Assembly: GCA_045659025.1 (NCBI GenBank)
Contig: JAZOWA010000009.1
Coordinates: 1-64,000, forward strand
DNA: 64,000 nucleotides
Origin: SIG455 sp045659025
GTDB taxonomy: Bacteria; Bacillota; Clostridia; UMGS1810
Direction of reading: 5' to 3'
The notes below the pieces were generated by a model. It saw nothing but the letters and a program-made list of their open reading frames with translations, was not told the origin of the DNA and did not search any database. Positions within the stretch are counted from its first letter, which is position 1; every line of letters starts with the position of its first letter. Shown here piece by piece: positions 43,742 through 52,258 of the stretch. Made by a program: the position numbers and the translations under genes.

Positions 43742-45359
43742 TTTCGTCACCGCCTTCAAAGAGCCACTTTCTGCTTATGTGGGGGCTGTCTGATTTATCC
43801 GTGGGTTTAAGATATGCAGGTCTTAATCCCTTTTTCCATTGAGGCGCAGAGAATATCAAGGATGAGGTTTTGCCTTTGCTTCTTGGAGTGAGAGGAGATG
43901 CAAAAGGTACGCCGAAGGATGTGGTAGCCACAAGAGAAAGAGCATCTGCAAACATTACGGCAAACACTCCCACAAATCCTGCCACCGCCGCTGCAAAGGT
44001 ATATACAAACCGCATAAAGCGGAAGGAGAAAGAAAGTTGATACGACGGGATTGCAAAGGAGGATATCCCCGCAATTGCCACCACTATTATGGTAATCGGG
44101 CTCACTATACTTGCCGACACCGCCGCCTGACCGAGAATGAGACCCCCCACTATGCCCAAGGAAGATCCCACAGGCCCCGGCACACGGACGCTGGCTTCCT
44201 TGATGAGTTCAAAGGCAACCTCCATAAGCAACAGTTCTATAAAAGACGAAAAGGGCACTGATGCCCTTGCTCTTGAGAGAGCAAACAGAATGTCTGTGAG
44301 TAAAAGCTCCTGATGATAATTCATAACCGCTATGAAAAAGGCAGGTGCAAGAAGGGACAAGAGCATAGCCACAATCCTTATACACCTTGTGAGGAAGGCA
44401 TAGGGATATCTCAAATACGAGTCCTCGGGAGATGACGCCATATCAAATAACGTGGCAGGCAATATAAGCGCCTGAGGAGAACCCGACACAATTATCGCTA
44501 CCCTGCCCTCGGTGAGAGCGTGACACACTCTGTCGGCTCGTTCTGTGGTTATTATCTGTGGCACGGTTGAAAAAGAGGAATCCTCTATATACTGGCCAAG
44601 GGAAAGGGAGGATAAAATATATTCGGTATCTACGCCATTGACTCTATCCTCTGCCTCTTTCACAAGGGACGGGTTTGCCACGTTCTTTAAGTAGCACAAA
44701 GCGGCAGGGGTGCGGGAGGTGTTGCCGAGAGTGAGGTTTTTCATAACGAGATTGCCTGTATTCAGTGTCTTCCTTATAAGCGCCGTGTTGGCACGGAGCA
44801 TCTCGCAAAAACCCTCATGAGGCCCTTGAATAACCGTCTCGGATTTCGGCTCACCTACTCCTCTGTGTTCCCATGCTTTGACCTCGGCTATAAACGATGT
44901 GGCAACTCCGTCTATAAACACCACACAATTACCGTAATTGACAGACTGGAGTGCTTTGTTTATGTCGCTTTCCTTCACCGTCTGGGCATGGAATATAAGG
45001 CATCTTGCCACATAATCCTCTATATCCTCTCCCTCTTCCCTTTTCGTATCAGGAAGGTGCATAAGGGGTAGCAGAATATTGACGGAGATATCCTTGCCCG
45101 AAGTAAGCCCATCGGCACACAGAAGAACCCCTCTATGGCATCTATCTCCTATCACAGTATCAAACTCCCTCACAATGATATCACCATTATCAGGGATAGA
45201 AAGCACATGTCGGGCATAGTTTATATTCTTATCAATATCGTCGCTCACCTCCGCCATAAACGGACATTCCGTGATGGATGGAATGTGGTGGGTGTCCGTT
45301 ATTTCAAAAGAGTGTTTGTCTATGGGTTTTCTATATAAAAACAGGTTTCCTATCATCAT
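43734..45359 (-). CDS. GerA-type spore germination protein (A subunit)
   Basis: 541 residues: a soluble N-terminal half and a C-terminal half with five or so membrane segments. Family segments include VVFIDGVATSFIAEVKAWEHRG, GPHEGFCEMLRANTALIRKTL and VRVPGPVGSSLGIVGGLILGQ. Forms the ion-channel-like core of the germinant receptor. Preceded by GAGGTGAG. Upstream, an AATAC...CAAATTA pair could be a sigma-G promoter, but the match is weak. Confidence 0.93.
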   Translation of the reverse strand: MMIGNLFLYRKPIDKHSFEITDTHHIPSITECPFMAEVSDDIDKNINYARHVLSIPDNGDIIVREFDTVIGDRCHRGVLLCADGLTSGKDISVNILLPLMHLPDTKREEGEDIEDYVARCLIFHAQTVKESDINKALQSVNYGNCVVFIDGVATSFIAEVKAWEHRGVGEPKSETVIQGPHEGFCEMLRANTALIRKTLNTGNLVMKNLTLGNTSRTPAALCYLKNVANPSLVKEAEDRVNGVDTEYILSSLSLGQYIEDSSFSTVPQIITTERADRVCHALTEGRVAIIVSGSPQALILPATLFDMASSPEDSYLRYPYAFLTRCIRIVAMLLSLLAPAFFIAVMNYHQELLLTDILFALSRARASVPFSSFIELLLMEVAFELIKEASVRVPGPVGSSLGIVGGLILGQAAVSASIVSPITIIVVAIAGISSFAIPSYQLSFSFRFMRFVYTFAAAVAGFVGVFAVMFADALSLVATTSFGVPFASPLTPRSKGKTSSLIFSAPQWKKGLRPAYLKPTDKSDSPHISRKWLFEGGDENE

Positions 45360-45416
45360 CTCACCTCGCTGGGATTATTTTTGGCATTAATTTGGCTAAA
45401 AATACATCAATAGTAT

Positions 45417-45445
45417 TTGATTTCTTGAGGGTTTGGTGGTATAAT
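45417..45445 (+). promoter_or_regulatory. Sigma-A promoter of mnmE-mnmG
   Basis: TTGATT (45417-45422), 17-base spacer, TATAAT (45440-45445), about 60 bases before ATG 45507 and divergent from the ger operon. Confidence 0.78.
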
Positions 45446-45506
45446 TATAAGGATTAAATTAAAGAGTTCTCCCTTTCACGTGGGGGGAGAGTTAAGAGGG
45501 TTTAAT

Positions 45507-46862
45507 ATGACAACAGATACTATCGCTGCCGTTTCCACCCCTTATGGGAAGGGCGGTATATCAATAATACGAATCAGCGGAGACCGTGCGATTGAGATTG
45601 CAGACAGTGTTTTCTCCTCCAAAAGCGGAAGGAAACTCACCGACGCCACTAATCGCTCGATTAATTATGGTCATATCGTGTCAAAGGGCGACATCATTGA
45701 CGAGGTGCTTGTGACCGTGATGAGAGCGCCCCACACCTTCACCGCAGAGGACGTGGCAGAGATCAACTGTCACGGTGGACTCTACGTCACCAAGGCGGTG
45801 CTTGAGGCGGTGTATGATGCAGGAGCAAGACCTGCCGAAGCGGGAGAATTCACAAAGCGTGCCTTCATAAACGGCAGAATAGACCTCACCTATGCCCAGT
45901 CGGTAATGGATATGATAAATGCCAAGACGGAGCTTCAGCACCGACTCGCCCTTAATCATTTAAGTGGTCGCCTTGCCGAGAGAATCCGTGCTATCCGTGG
46001 CAAGATAACTGATATTGCGGCCTACGTGCAGGGCACTATAGATTTCCCTGAGGAATTGGAAGAAGCAGACGATACCAAGATTGAATCTGATATAAAAGCC
46101 GTTATGGCCGATATAGACTCCCTCATCGTAAACGCCGACAGGGGCATTGTGGCGAAGGAAGGAATCACCACAGTAATAGTGGGCAAACCCAATGTGGGCA
46201 AGTCGTCCCTTCTCAATCTTTTGGCAGATTGTGACAGAGCTATTGTAACCGATATTCCAGGCACCACCAGAGATACCATTGAGGAGACTGTGTCTATAGG
46301 CAATCTCGTGCTGAAACTCGTGGATACCGCAGGAATCCGCAATACTGAAGATGCGGTTGAGAGCATCGGTGTGGGCAGGGCAAAGGTCTTGGCACAGCAG
46401 GCCGAGTTGATACTGTTTGTGATTGATTCATCCACAGATATTGACGATGGGGACAGAGAAATCTACGACCTTATCAAAGACAAAAAGCCCATTGTGATCG
46501 CAAACAAAAGTGATATTGCAAAGGACTTTGAGATGCCCTTTGATTGTGAAGTTATCCGACTTTGTGCCAAAAATGGTGACGGGTTGAGTGAACTCATATA
46601 CACCGTGGAAAACAGATTTATAGGCGGGGCAGAACTTTTCGGTGCATCCGACACCATAATCACGGGCGAAAGAGAGAAAAACGCCTTGAAGAACGCATCA
46701 AAGCATCTGGCAAGAGGATTGGATACTTTAAGAAATCTCTCGGCGGATATGGCAATTGACGATATACTCTCAAGTGCCGAGTGCCTTAACCTTATTGACG
46801 GAATCAGCATAAGTGATGATATTATAAACACCGTGTTTGAGACCTACTGTGTAGGTAAATAA
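45507..46862 (+). CDS. mnmE: tRNA modification GTPase MnmE
   Basis: 451 residues. N-terminal tetrahydrofolate-binding domain (TIAAVSTPYGKGGISIIRISG), helical domain, and inserted G domain with G1 GKPNVGKSSLLN, G3 DTAGI and G4 NKSD. The C-terminal CVGK motif that is needed for catalysis is intact. With MnmG it makes the cmnm5U34 modification in tRNAs. ATG 45507 has GAGGG 6 bases upstream; the frame is open to 45480 but without a site. Confidence 0.96.
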   Translation: MTTDTIAAVSTPYGKGGISIIRISGDRAIEIADSVFSSKSGRKLTDATNRSINYGHIVSKGDIIDEVLVTVMRAPHTFTAEDVAEINCHGGLYVTKAVLEAVYDAGARPAEAGEFTKRAFINGRIDLTYAQSVMDMINAKTELQHRLALNHLSGRLAERIRAIRGKITDIAAYVQGTIDFPEELEEADDTKIESDIKAVMADIDSLIVNADRGIVAKEGITTVIVGKPNVGKSSLLNLLADCDRAIVTDIPGTTRDTIEETVSIGNLVLKLVDTAGIRNTEDAVESIGVGRAKVLAQQAELILFVIDSSTDIDDGDREIYDLIKDKKPIVIANKSDIAKDFEMPFDCEVIRLCAKNGDGLSELIYTVENRFIGGAELFGASDTIITGEREKNALKNASKHLARGLDTLRNLSADMAIDDILSSAECLNLIDGISISDDIINTVFETYCVGK

Positions 46863-46887
46863 ATCCCGAAAGGAGCTGAAGCAGGGT

Positions 46888-48783
46888 ATGGGAAACAGTT
46901 TTTATATGGGTACATATGATGTGGCCGTTATAGGCGGTGGACATGCGGGTTGTGAAGCGGCATTTGCCTCTGCACGTCTCGGATGCAAAACCATTATGTT
47001 TGCCACAAATCTTGATTTTATAGCCAATATGGCATGCAACCCCTGCATTGGCGGTACTGCGAAGGGACAGCTTGTTCGTGAGATTGACGCCCTTGGCGGT
47101 GAGATGGGCAAGGTGGCAGACTTTGCATCCATACAGTCGAGGATACTTAATCGTGGCAAGGGCCCTGCCGTGTATTCACCAAGAGCTCAGGCGGACAGAC
47201 GTGTATATACCGCCGAGATGAAAAAGCGAATTGAAAGGCAGGAAAATCTCGACCTCAAGCAGGCAGAGATTGTGGATATTGGTTTTGACGAAAATGGTGG
47301 TGTGGTGTCTGTAACCACCCATCTGGGCGCAAGATTTGACGTGAAAGCGGCAATTATTGCCTCGGGAACATTCTTAAAAGGCAAGATCATTGTGGGCGAT
47401 ATGGCGTATTCCGGCGGACCTGACGGGGTGTTCCCCGCAGATGGGTTGTCTGCTTGTCTTAAAGCAAACGGCATTAAACTCATGCGATTCAAAACAGGTA
47501 CTCCCGCAAGAGTGGCAAAGAGCAGTGTGGACTTTTCCAAAATGGAGATTCAGGAGGGGGATGAAGAGATTACACCATTCTCCTTTGAGACGGTGACACC
47601 CAACCCCAATACAGTGTGTTGCCATATGACATATACCAATGAGAAAACCCACCAGATTATACTGGATAATATGCACCGTTCTCCCTTATACAACGGTCTT
47701 ATCGAGGGTATCGGGCCGAGATATTGCCCTTCCATTGAGGATAAGATTCGTCGTTTCCCTGACAAAGAAAGGCATCAACTCTTCATAGAACCCTTGGGTC
47801 TTGATACTGACGAGATGTATATTCAGGGGCTTTCCACATCACTCCCCGAGGATGTGCAGATAGAGATGATTCACTCCATAGCAGGACTTGAGAACGCTCT
47901 TGTGACACGTACTGCTTATGCCATAGAATACGATTGTGTGGACGCCACCACCTTGTATCCCACATTGGAATTTAAGGAGCACAGCGGTCTATATGGAGCA
48001 GGCCAGTTCAACGGCAGCTCCGGATATGAAGAGGCGGCTGCTCAGGGACTTATGGCGGGTATCAATGCTGCAAGAAAGATCAAGGGATTATCCCCCGTGA
48101 TATTGGAGAGAAGTCAGGGGTATATCGGCACTTTAATTGATGATCTTACTTCAAAGGGCACAAACGAGCCATACAGAATGATGACGTCAAGAAGTGAATA
48201 CCGACTCCTGCTCCGTCAGGACAATGCAGACCTCCGTCTCACAGAAATCGGCCACGAAATCGGGCTTATATCCGACGAGAGATACGATTCCTTTATAAGC
48301 AAAAGAGACAGCATATATGCAGAAATTGAGCGTGTAAATGCCATAAACGTAGGTCCTACGGAAAAGGTCAATGCTCTGCTCACAGAATGCGGTACCACTC
48401 CCCTGTCCACAGGATGCAAACTGGCAGAGCTCATCCGCAGACCCGAACTTGATTATTTCGTCCTTGCGCCTATTGATGCCGACAGACCCGAACTTGCGAA
48501 AGACGTTGCCGAGCAGGTGAATATCCAGATCAAATATGAAGGATATATCGAAAAGCAGGAGGCGCAGGCAAAGAAAGCACTTAAAACAGAAAGGGTAAGA
48601 ATCCCTGATGGATTGGACTTTATGGCCATTGACGGACTCCGCCTCGAAGCGAGGCAGAAGATGAGGGATATAAAGCCCTTAACTCTCGGCCAGGCATCGA
48701 GAATATCCGGTGTGTCCCCTGCCGATATTGACGTACTCTTCATTTATCTCACAAAAAAGGCAAGAGAGGAAAAAAATAATTAA
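46888..48783 (+). CDS. mnmG: tRNA uridine-5-carboxymethylaminomethyl enzyme MnmG
   Basis: 631 residues, partner of MnmE, FAD-dependent. The Rossmann motif VAVIGGGHAGCEAAFA is near residue 12; further marks are ACNPCIGGTAKGQLVREIDA and TSRSEYRLLLRQDNADLRL. A second possible ATG lies at 46906. Follows mnmE by 25 bases with AAAGGAG. Confidence 0.96.
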   Translation: MGNSFYMGTYDVAVIGGGHAGCEAAFASARLGCKTIMFATNLDFIANMACNPCIGGTAKGQLVREIDALGGEMGKVADFASIQSRILNRGKGPAVYSPRAQADRRVYTAEMKKRIERQENLDLKQAEIVDIGFDENGGVVSVTTHLGARFDVKAAIIASGTFLKGKIIVGDMAYSGGPDGVFPADGLSACLKANGIKLMRFKTGTPARVAKSSVDFSKMEIQEGDEEITPFSFETVTPNPNTVCCHMTYTNEKTHQIILDNMHRSPLYNGLIEGIGPRYCPSIEDKIRRFPDKERHQLFIEPLGLDTDEMYIQGLSTSLPEDVQIEMIHSIAGLENALVTRTAYAIEYDCVDATTLYPTLEFKEHSGLYGAGQFNGSSGYEEAAAQGLMAGINAARKIKGLSPVILERSQGYIGTLIDDLTSKGTNEPYRMMTSRSEYRLLLRQDNADLRLTEIGHEIGLISDERYDSFISKRDSIYAEIERVNAINVGPTEKVNALLTECGTTPLSTGCKLAELIRRPELDYFVLAPIDADRPELAKDVAEQVNIQIKYEGYIEKQEAQAKKALKTERVRIPDGLDFMAIDGLRLEARQKMRDIKPLTLGQASRISGVSPADIDVLFIYLTKKAREEKNN

Positions 48784-48790
48784 TTTGATA

Positions 48791-48819
48791 TTGCAAAATC
48801 TTAATTTGTGTGTTATCAT
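48791..48819 (+). promoter_or_regulatory. Probable sigma-A promoter of secG
   Basis: TTGCAA (48791-48796), 17-base spacer, TATCAT (48814-48819). A perfect TATAAT at 48819-48824 overlaps but lacks a well-spaced -35. Confidence 0.5.
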
Positions 48820-48849
48820 ATAATTACTTTTGTATTGGAGGTGCTTAAA

Positions 48850-49080
48850 TTGGTTCTTACATTGAAGATTATACATGTTATTCTTTCAATCGCTTTGGTT
48901 GTTGTTGTACTGCTTCAGTCAGGTAAGCAGGCAGGACTTTCAGGAAGCATCAGCGGCGGTGCTGAAACATTCTTCGGCAAAAACAAAGCCCGCACAATGG
49001 ACGCTATGCTCAGCCGCATTACAACTGCTGTAGCTATATTGTTTGTTGTAACTTCTTTTGTTTTGTCCTTGGTTCTTTAA
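48850..49080 (+). CDS. secG: Preprotein translocase subunit SecG (TTG start)
   Basis: 76 residues: two transmembrane helices around the conserved loop LLQSGKQAGLSGSISGGAETFFG. TTG 48850 gives the standard SecG length and has GGAGG 8 bases upstream; there is no ATG. Completes the SecYEG channel with secY at 11496. Confidence 0.92.
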   Translation: MVLTLKIIHVILSIALVVVVLLQSGKQAGLSGSISGGAETFFGKNKARTMDAMLSRITTAVAILFVVTSFVLSLVL

Positions 49081-49095
49081 TCAAAAACAAAATAC

Positions 49096-49124
49096 AAAGC
49101 CACGGTATATACCGTGGCTTTTTT
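49096..49124 (+). terminator. Intrinsic terminator of secG
   Basis: AAAGCCACGGT-ATAT-ACCGTGGCTTT followed by TTTC. Confidence 0.9.
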
Positions 49125-49185
49125 CTTTGTCTTTTATTAAAATAAAATCATACAATTCGATGATATAAATATTGAACTATGCAAC

Positions 49186-49216
49186 AAAAAAGGCACTCCA
49201 TACAGAGTGCCTTTTT
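49186..49216. terminator. Intrinsic terminator of the large SLH gene
   Basis: GGCACTC-CATACA-GAGTGCC flanked by A and T runs on both strands; on the reverse strand it follows the stop of the 938-residue SLH gene. Confidence 0.88.
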
Positions 49217-49226
49217 AAGTATCGTA

Positions 49227-52043
49227 TTATTCGTAAATAACGATTGCAGCGGGATAGTTGCTACCTGTGTGAGAAACAAATACCTTGGATGCTGCAGAAG
49301 GAGAGGGATCGATATCCGCGATTTCGTCAAGAGTTTTGCCGAATTCAAAGGGTTTATCCTCATCGCCTGTGTATCTGATAACAGGGGTTGTGGACTTGAG
49401 CTTGTATGTGTGGATATCTTTTTCGTCACCTGTTGTGGATATATCAATGTGCTCCTTAGGATCATCGCCCTTGGGAATAGCCATTACTGTACCGAACTGA
49501 GCGAAATACTCACCACCGATATCATAGTAAGTATAACCTTCTACATCGTGGTTATAACGTACGTTATCATCAATATCCTCAGGGATTTCCAAATCCTCTG
49601 CAGAGAACCATTTCTGAACCTTTTCTACCACATCATCTGTTGCGAATACCTTGATAATGTCGCCCATCTTTACATCTGCAAACACATCACTGTCGGTAGT
49701 GTAGTAATTGCTGTAAACAGCGTCGTTGGTGCCGAGCTTGTGATAGTGGAGACGGTAGATGTTGGTGGAATTATCGTCTGAAAGGGTATGCTCTATCTCT
49801 TTAACCAAAAGTGAGGGAGCTGTTGCTTTAATTGTGGTGCTTGTACCATAAACAACTACTACCTTTGAAGCACCGGTGCCAACGCCATCAAAAGCGTCAA
49901 CATAATAGGTAAGGCCATTGGTGAAGTAACTTGCACCGGTTGTGAATTTATATTTGTTTTCATTTCTATCGAAAGGAACAACTATTACCTTGGTAGCAGA
50001 AGAGATAGAAAACTTCTTGGTAGAACCCTTGTAGAAAGCATTGTTGGATGACTGGAACTTGAGCTCCTGCATACCCTCTGCAATGTAATTGGGGTGAATT
50101 GCAGTTGAGATATAATCATCATCATCCTCGTCTGTAACCGCATCTACAACATAAACAGCCTTGAGTTCGCCGTTTACAATCTCGTACTTAACAGGAGTTG
50201 CTTTTACAGCATTTTCTATCTTGCTTTCATCCTTATCTGCATTTATGATCTCTGCAGAAGCACGGATTGCATCTTCAAGAGCCTCGCCATCAGATGACTT
50301 ACCGTTGAGCTTGAAGCCTTTGGAAGCAACAGGGTATTCGTTATATGTTGAAGATGAATACAAACGAACAAAATACTCATCGTCATCCATGCTGCTGGAC
50401 TTTGTACCAACCTTAGTAATATAACCGTAGTTAGTAGCTGTTTCTGTCTTGCTTACTGCAACAAGTTTGCCGTTAAAATCAAGATATGCAGTGCAAACAT
50501 CACCTACATTAAGTGACTGGCTTGACTGATCTGAAATAGATTTATAATAACCACTAACAGGAACATACTCGCTATCGAATTTTATGCTGTCATCCTTAAA
50601 GCCCTTAACCGCTGATGTGGAAGAAGAACCGGAAGCAGTCTTTTTGGAAATGATAATTTCCATTACATCCTCATCATCTGCAGATACTGCAACGGACAAT
50701 ACGCAGTCTTTTGTAATGCTTGCCAATGTGCATTCAGTAAGCTTTGCGGTATTGGTTACAATCTTAACTGTGAGTTCCTGTGTCTTGTCATTAAGAATGA
50801 GGGGGTCTTTTGAAGAATCAAACTTGTCATAAACTGTGTATGTATCGCTTGATTTGGAAACGCTGCTTACAAAGTAAGTCTCATAGCAGCTGATGAAAGC
50901 TACATCCATAACACCGTTGCCGTCAGCATCGATGAAGGTGATGTCACCGCTATCGATATCAAGCGCATCCATATAATCCTCGGAATCAATGTTACCATTG
51001 TTCAATACAATGCTCATTTCGTCATTGATCTTAAGCTTTGAAATACCGTCTTTTGTATCTGAATCGTCGTAGTATTCAAATACAGACTCGGTGATATTGC
51101 TGATGTCTTCGCCTGAGATCTCATATACCTTGTTTTTCTTATCTTTGCTTATGCTTTCGATTACTTTATCGCCGGAATCGTCTTCAACATAAACCACGTC
51201 AACCTTGTATCCGAAATACTGGTCAAAATCTTCAGCACTCTTGTCACCCATGTTGAGATATTCATATCTGTCATCACCGATTTTGAGAATAATCTCATCT
51301 GTTCTGGGGTTACCGTTAACGCCGAAGAACATTCTGTCATAAATTGCAACTACCTGACCCTCTACCTTCTCCTCGGGATAAGGAGAAGACTCAACACTGT
51401 CACTATATGAGCCATTACCTGTCTGCACGAGGGGATTGGTCTTGGTCATATTGTATGTGAGCTGTGCAACGAGGCCACGAACTGCATTGGAATCGGGATT
51501 GCCAAAAGCGTTAAGAGTAATGTTCTTAGCATTTGCAAGCTCAATATAAGGCTGATACCAGGGTGTGCCCGCAGGAGCAGGAGTGATTACTGCGCCGTAG
51601 TTAAGAGCACAAACAACCATCTTAACAGCCTGAGCGTATGTAACGGGAGCACTGGGAGCAAAAAGGCCATCACCCATACCATTGATAATGCCTGATTTTA
51701 CTGCATACTCAATGTAGGGTACTGCCCAGTGACCTGCCTCAACGTCTGTGAAGCTTGATACTGCAGCGGGGAAAGTGAAACCCTTAGGCGCACTTGCTAC
51801 TGCGATGATTTTTGCAAATTCAGCACGGGTGATCTCGCCCTCGGGTTTGAAGCTATATGTGCCGTCCTCATTTGCATAACCGTTTATTATGCCTTTGTCT
51901 GCAAGTTCAGCAATTGCAGTTGCATACATGTTTGTGTCTGCCACATCTGTGAATTCAGCTGCGAAGCTGACAGTTGTGAACGCACAAGTCATAATCATTG
52001 CTATAGCAATTACCAAAGCAGAGATTTTCTTGAAAGTTCTCAT
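49227..52043 (-). CDS. Large secreted S-layer-homology protein
   Basis: 938 residues. Signal peptide ending near TVSFAA (residue 29), then three SLH repeats over about residues 30-215 (FTDVADTNMYATAIAELADKG, FTDVEAGHWAVPYIEYAVKSG, WYQPYIELANAKNI) that bind cell-wall polymer. The remaining 700 residues are acidic, rich in Asp, Ser, Lys and Tyr, with no domain I recognise, and resemble the outer part of an S-layer protein. A strong promoter (52085-52113) and its own terminator make it a single-gene unit, probably abundant. Confidence 0.88.
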   Translation of the reverse strand: MRTFKKISALVIAIAMIMTCAFTTVSFAAEFTDVADTNMYATAIAELADKGIINGYANEDGTYSFKPEGEITRAEFAKIIAVASAPKGFTFPAAVSSFTDVEAGHWAVPYIEYAVKSGIINGMGDGLFAPSAPVTYAQAVKMVVCALNYGAVITPAPAGTPWYQPYIELANAKNITLNAFGNPDSNAVRGLVAQLTYNMTKTNPLVQTGNGSYSDSVESSPYPEEKVEGQVVAIYDRMFFGVNGNPRTDEIILKIGDDRYEYLNMGDKSAEDFDQYFGYKVDVVYVEDDSGDKVIESISKDKKNKVYEISGEDISNITESVFEYYDDSDTKDGISKLKINDEMSIVLNNGNIDSEDYMDALDIDSGDITFIDADGNGVMDVAFISCYETYFVSSVSKSSDTYTVYDKFDSSKDPLILNDKTQELTVKIVTNTAKLTECTLASITKDCVLSVAVSADDEDVMEIIISKKTASGSSSTSAVKGFKDDSIKFDSEYVPVSGYYKSISDQSSQSLNVGDVCTAYLDFNGKLVAVSKTETATNYGYITKVGTKSSSMDDDEYFVRLYSSSTYNEYPVASKGFKLNGKSSDGEALEDAIRASAEIINADKDESKIENAVKATPVKYEIVNGELKAVYVVDAVTDEDDDDYISTAIHPNYIAEGMQELKFQSSNNAFYKGSTKKFSISSATKVIVVPFDRNENKYKFTTGASYFTNGLTYYVDAFDGVGTGASKVVVVYGTSTTIKATAPSLLVKEIEHTLSDDNSTNIYRLHYHKLGTNDAVYSNYYTTDSDVFADVKMGDIIKVFATDDVVEKVQKWFSAEDLEIPEDIDDNVRYNHDVEGYTYYDIGGEYFAQFGTVMAIPKGDDPKEHIDISTTGDEKDIHTYKLKSTTPVIRYTGDEDKPFEFGKTLDEIADIDPSPSAASKVFVSHTGSNYPAAIVIYE

Positions 52044-52084
52044 AGTGATTTTCCTCCTATTTTAAGGTATAAACTTACTCTATA

Positions 52085-52113
52085 ATTTTAACACCCACCT
52101 CAAATATAGTCAA
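52085..52113 (-). promoter_or_regulatory. Strong sigma-A promoter of the SLH gene
   Basis: Reverse strand TTGACT (52108-52113), 17-base spacer, TAAAAT (52085-52090), about 40 bases before the ATG. Confidence 0.82.
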
Positions 52114-52206
52114 TAGTAATATTTACTTGCCACACGTTTCAAACACATTTGTAACCTTATAGTAACAATAATCTGCCATTTTTGACAAAACACCAAGGCA
52201 AATCAA

Positions 52207-52236
52207 AACCCGACAAGCCAAAAAGCCTGTCGGGTT
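52207..52236 (-). terminator. Intrinsic terminator of the hyd operon
   Basis: AACCCGACA and TGTCGGGTT form a 9-bp stem; on the reverse strand it is followed by TTGATTT. It lies about 20 bases past the hydA stop. Confidence 0.82.
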
Positions 52237-52258
52237 GTTAATCTTAATCAGATACGGA

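Noticed and set aside
45360..45420. A sigma-G promoter for the ger operon
   Set aside because: AATAC and CAAATTA are roughly placed but too weak a match to list as a feature.
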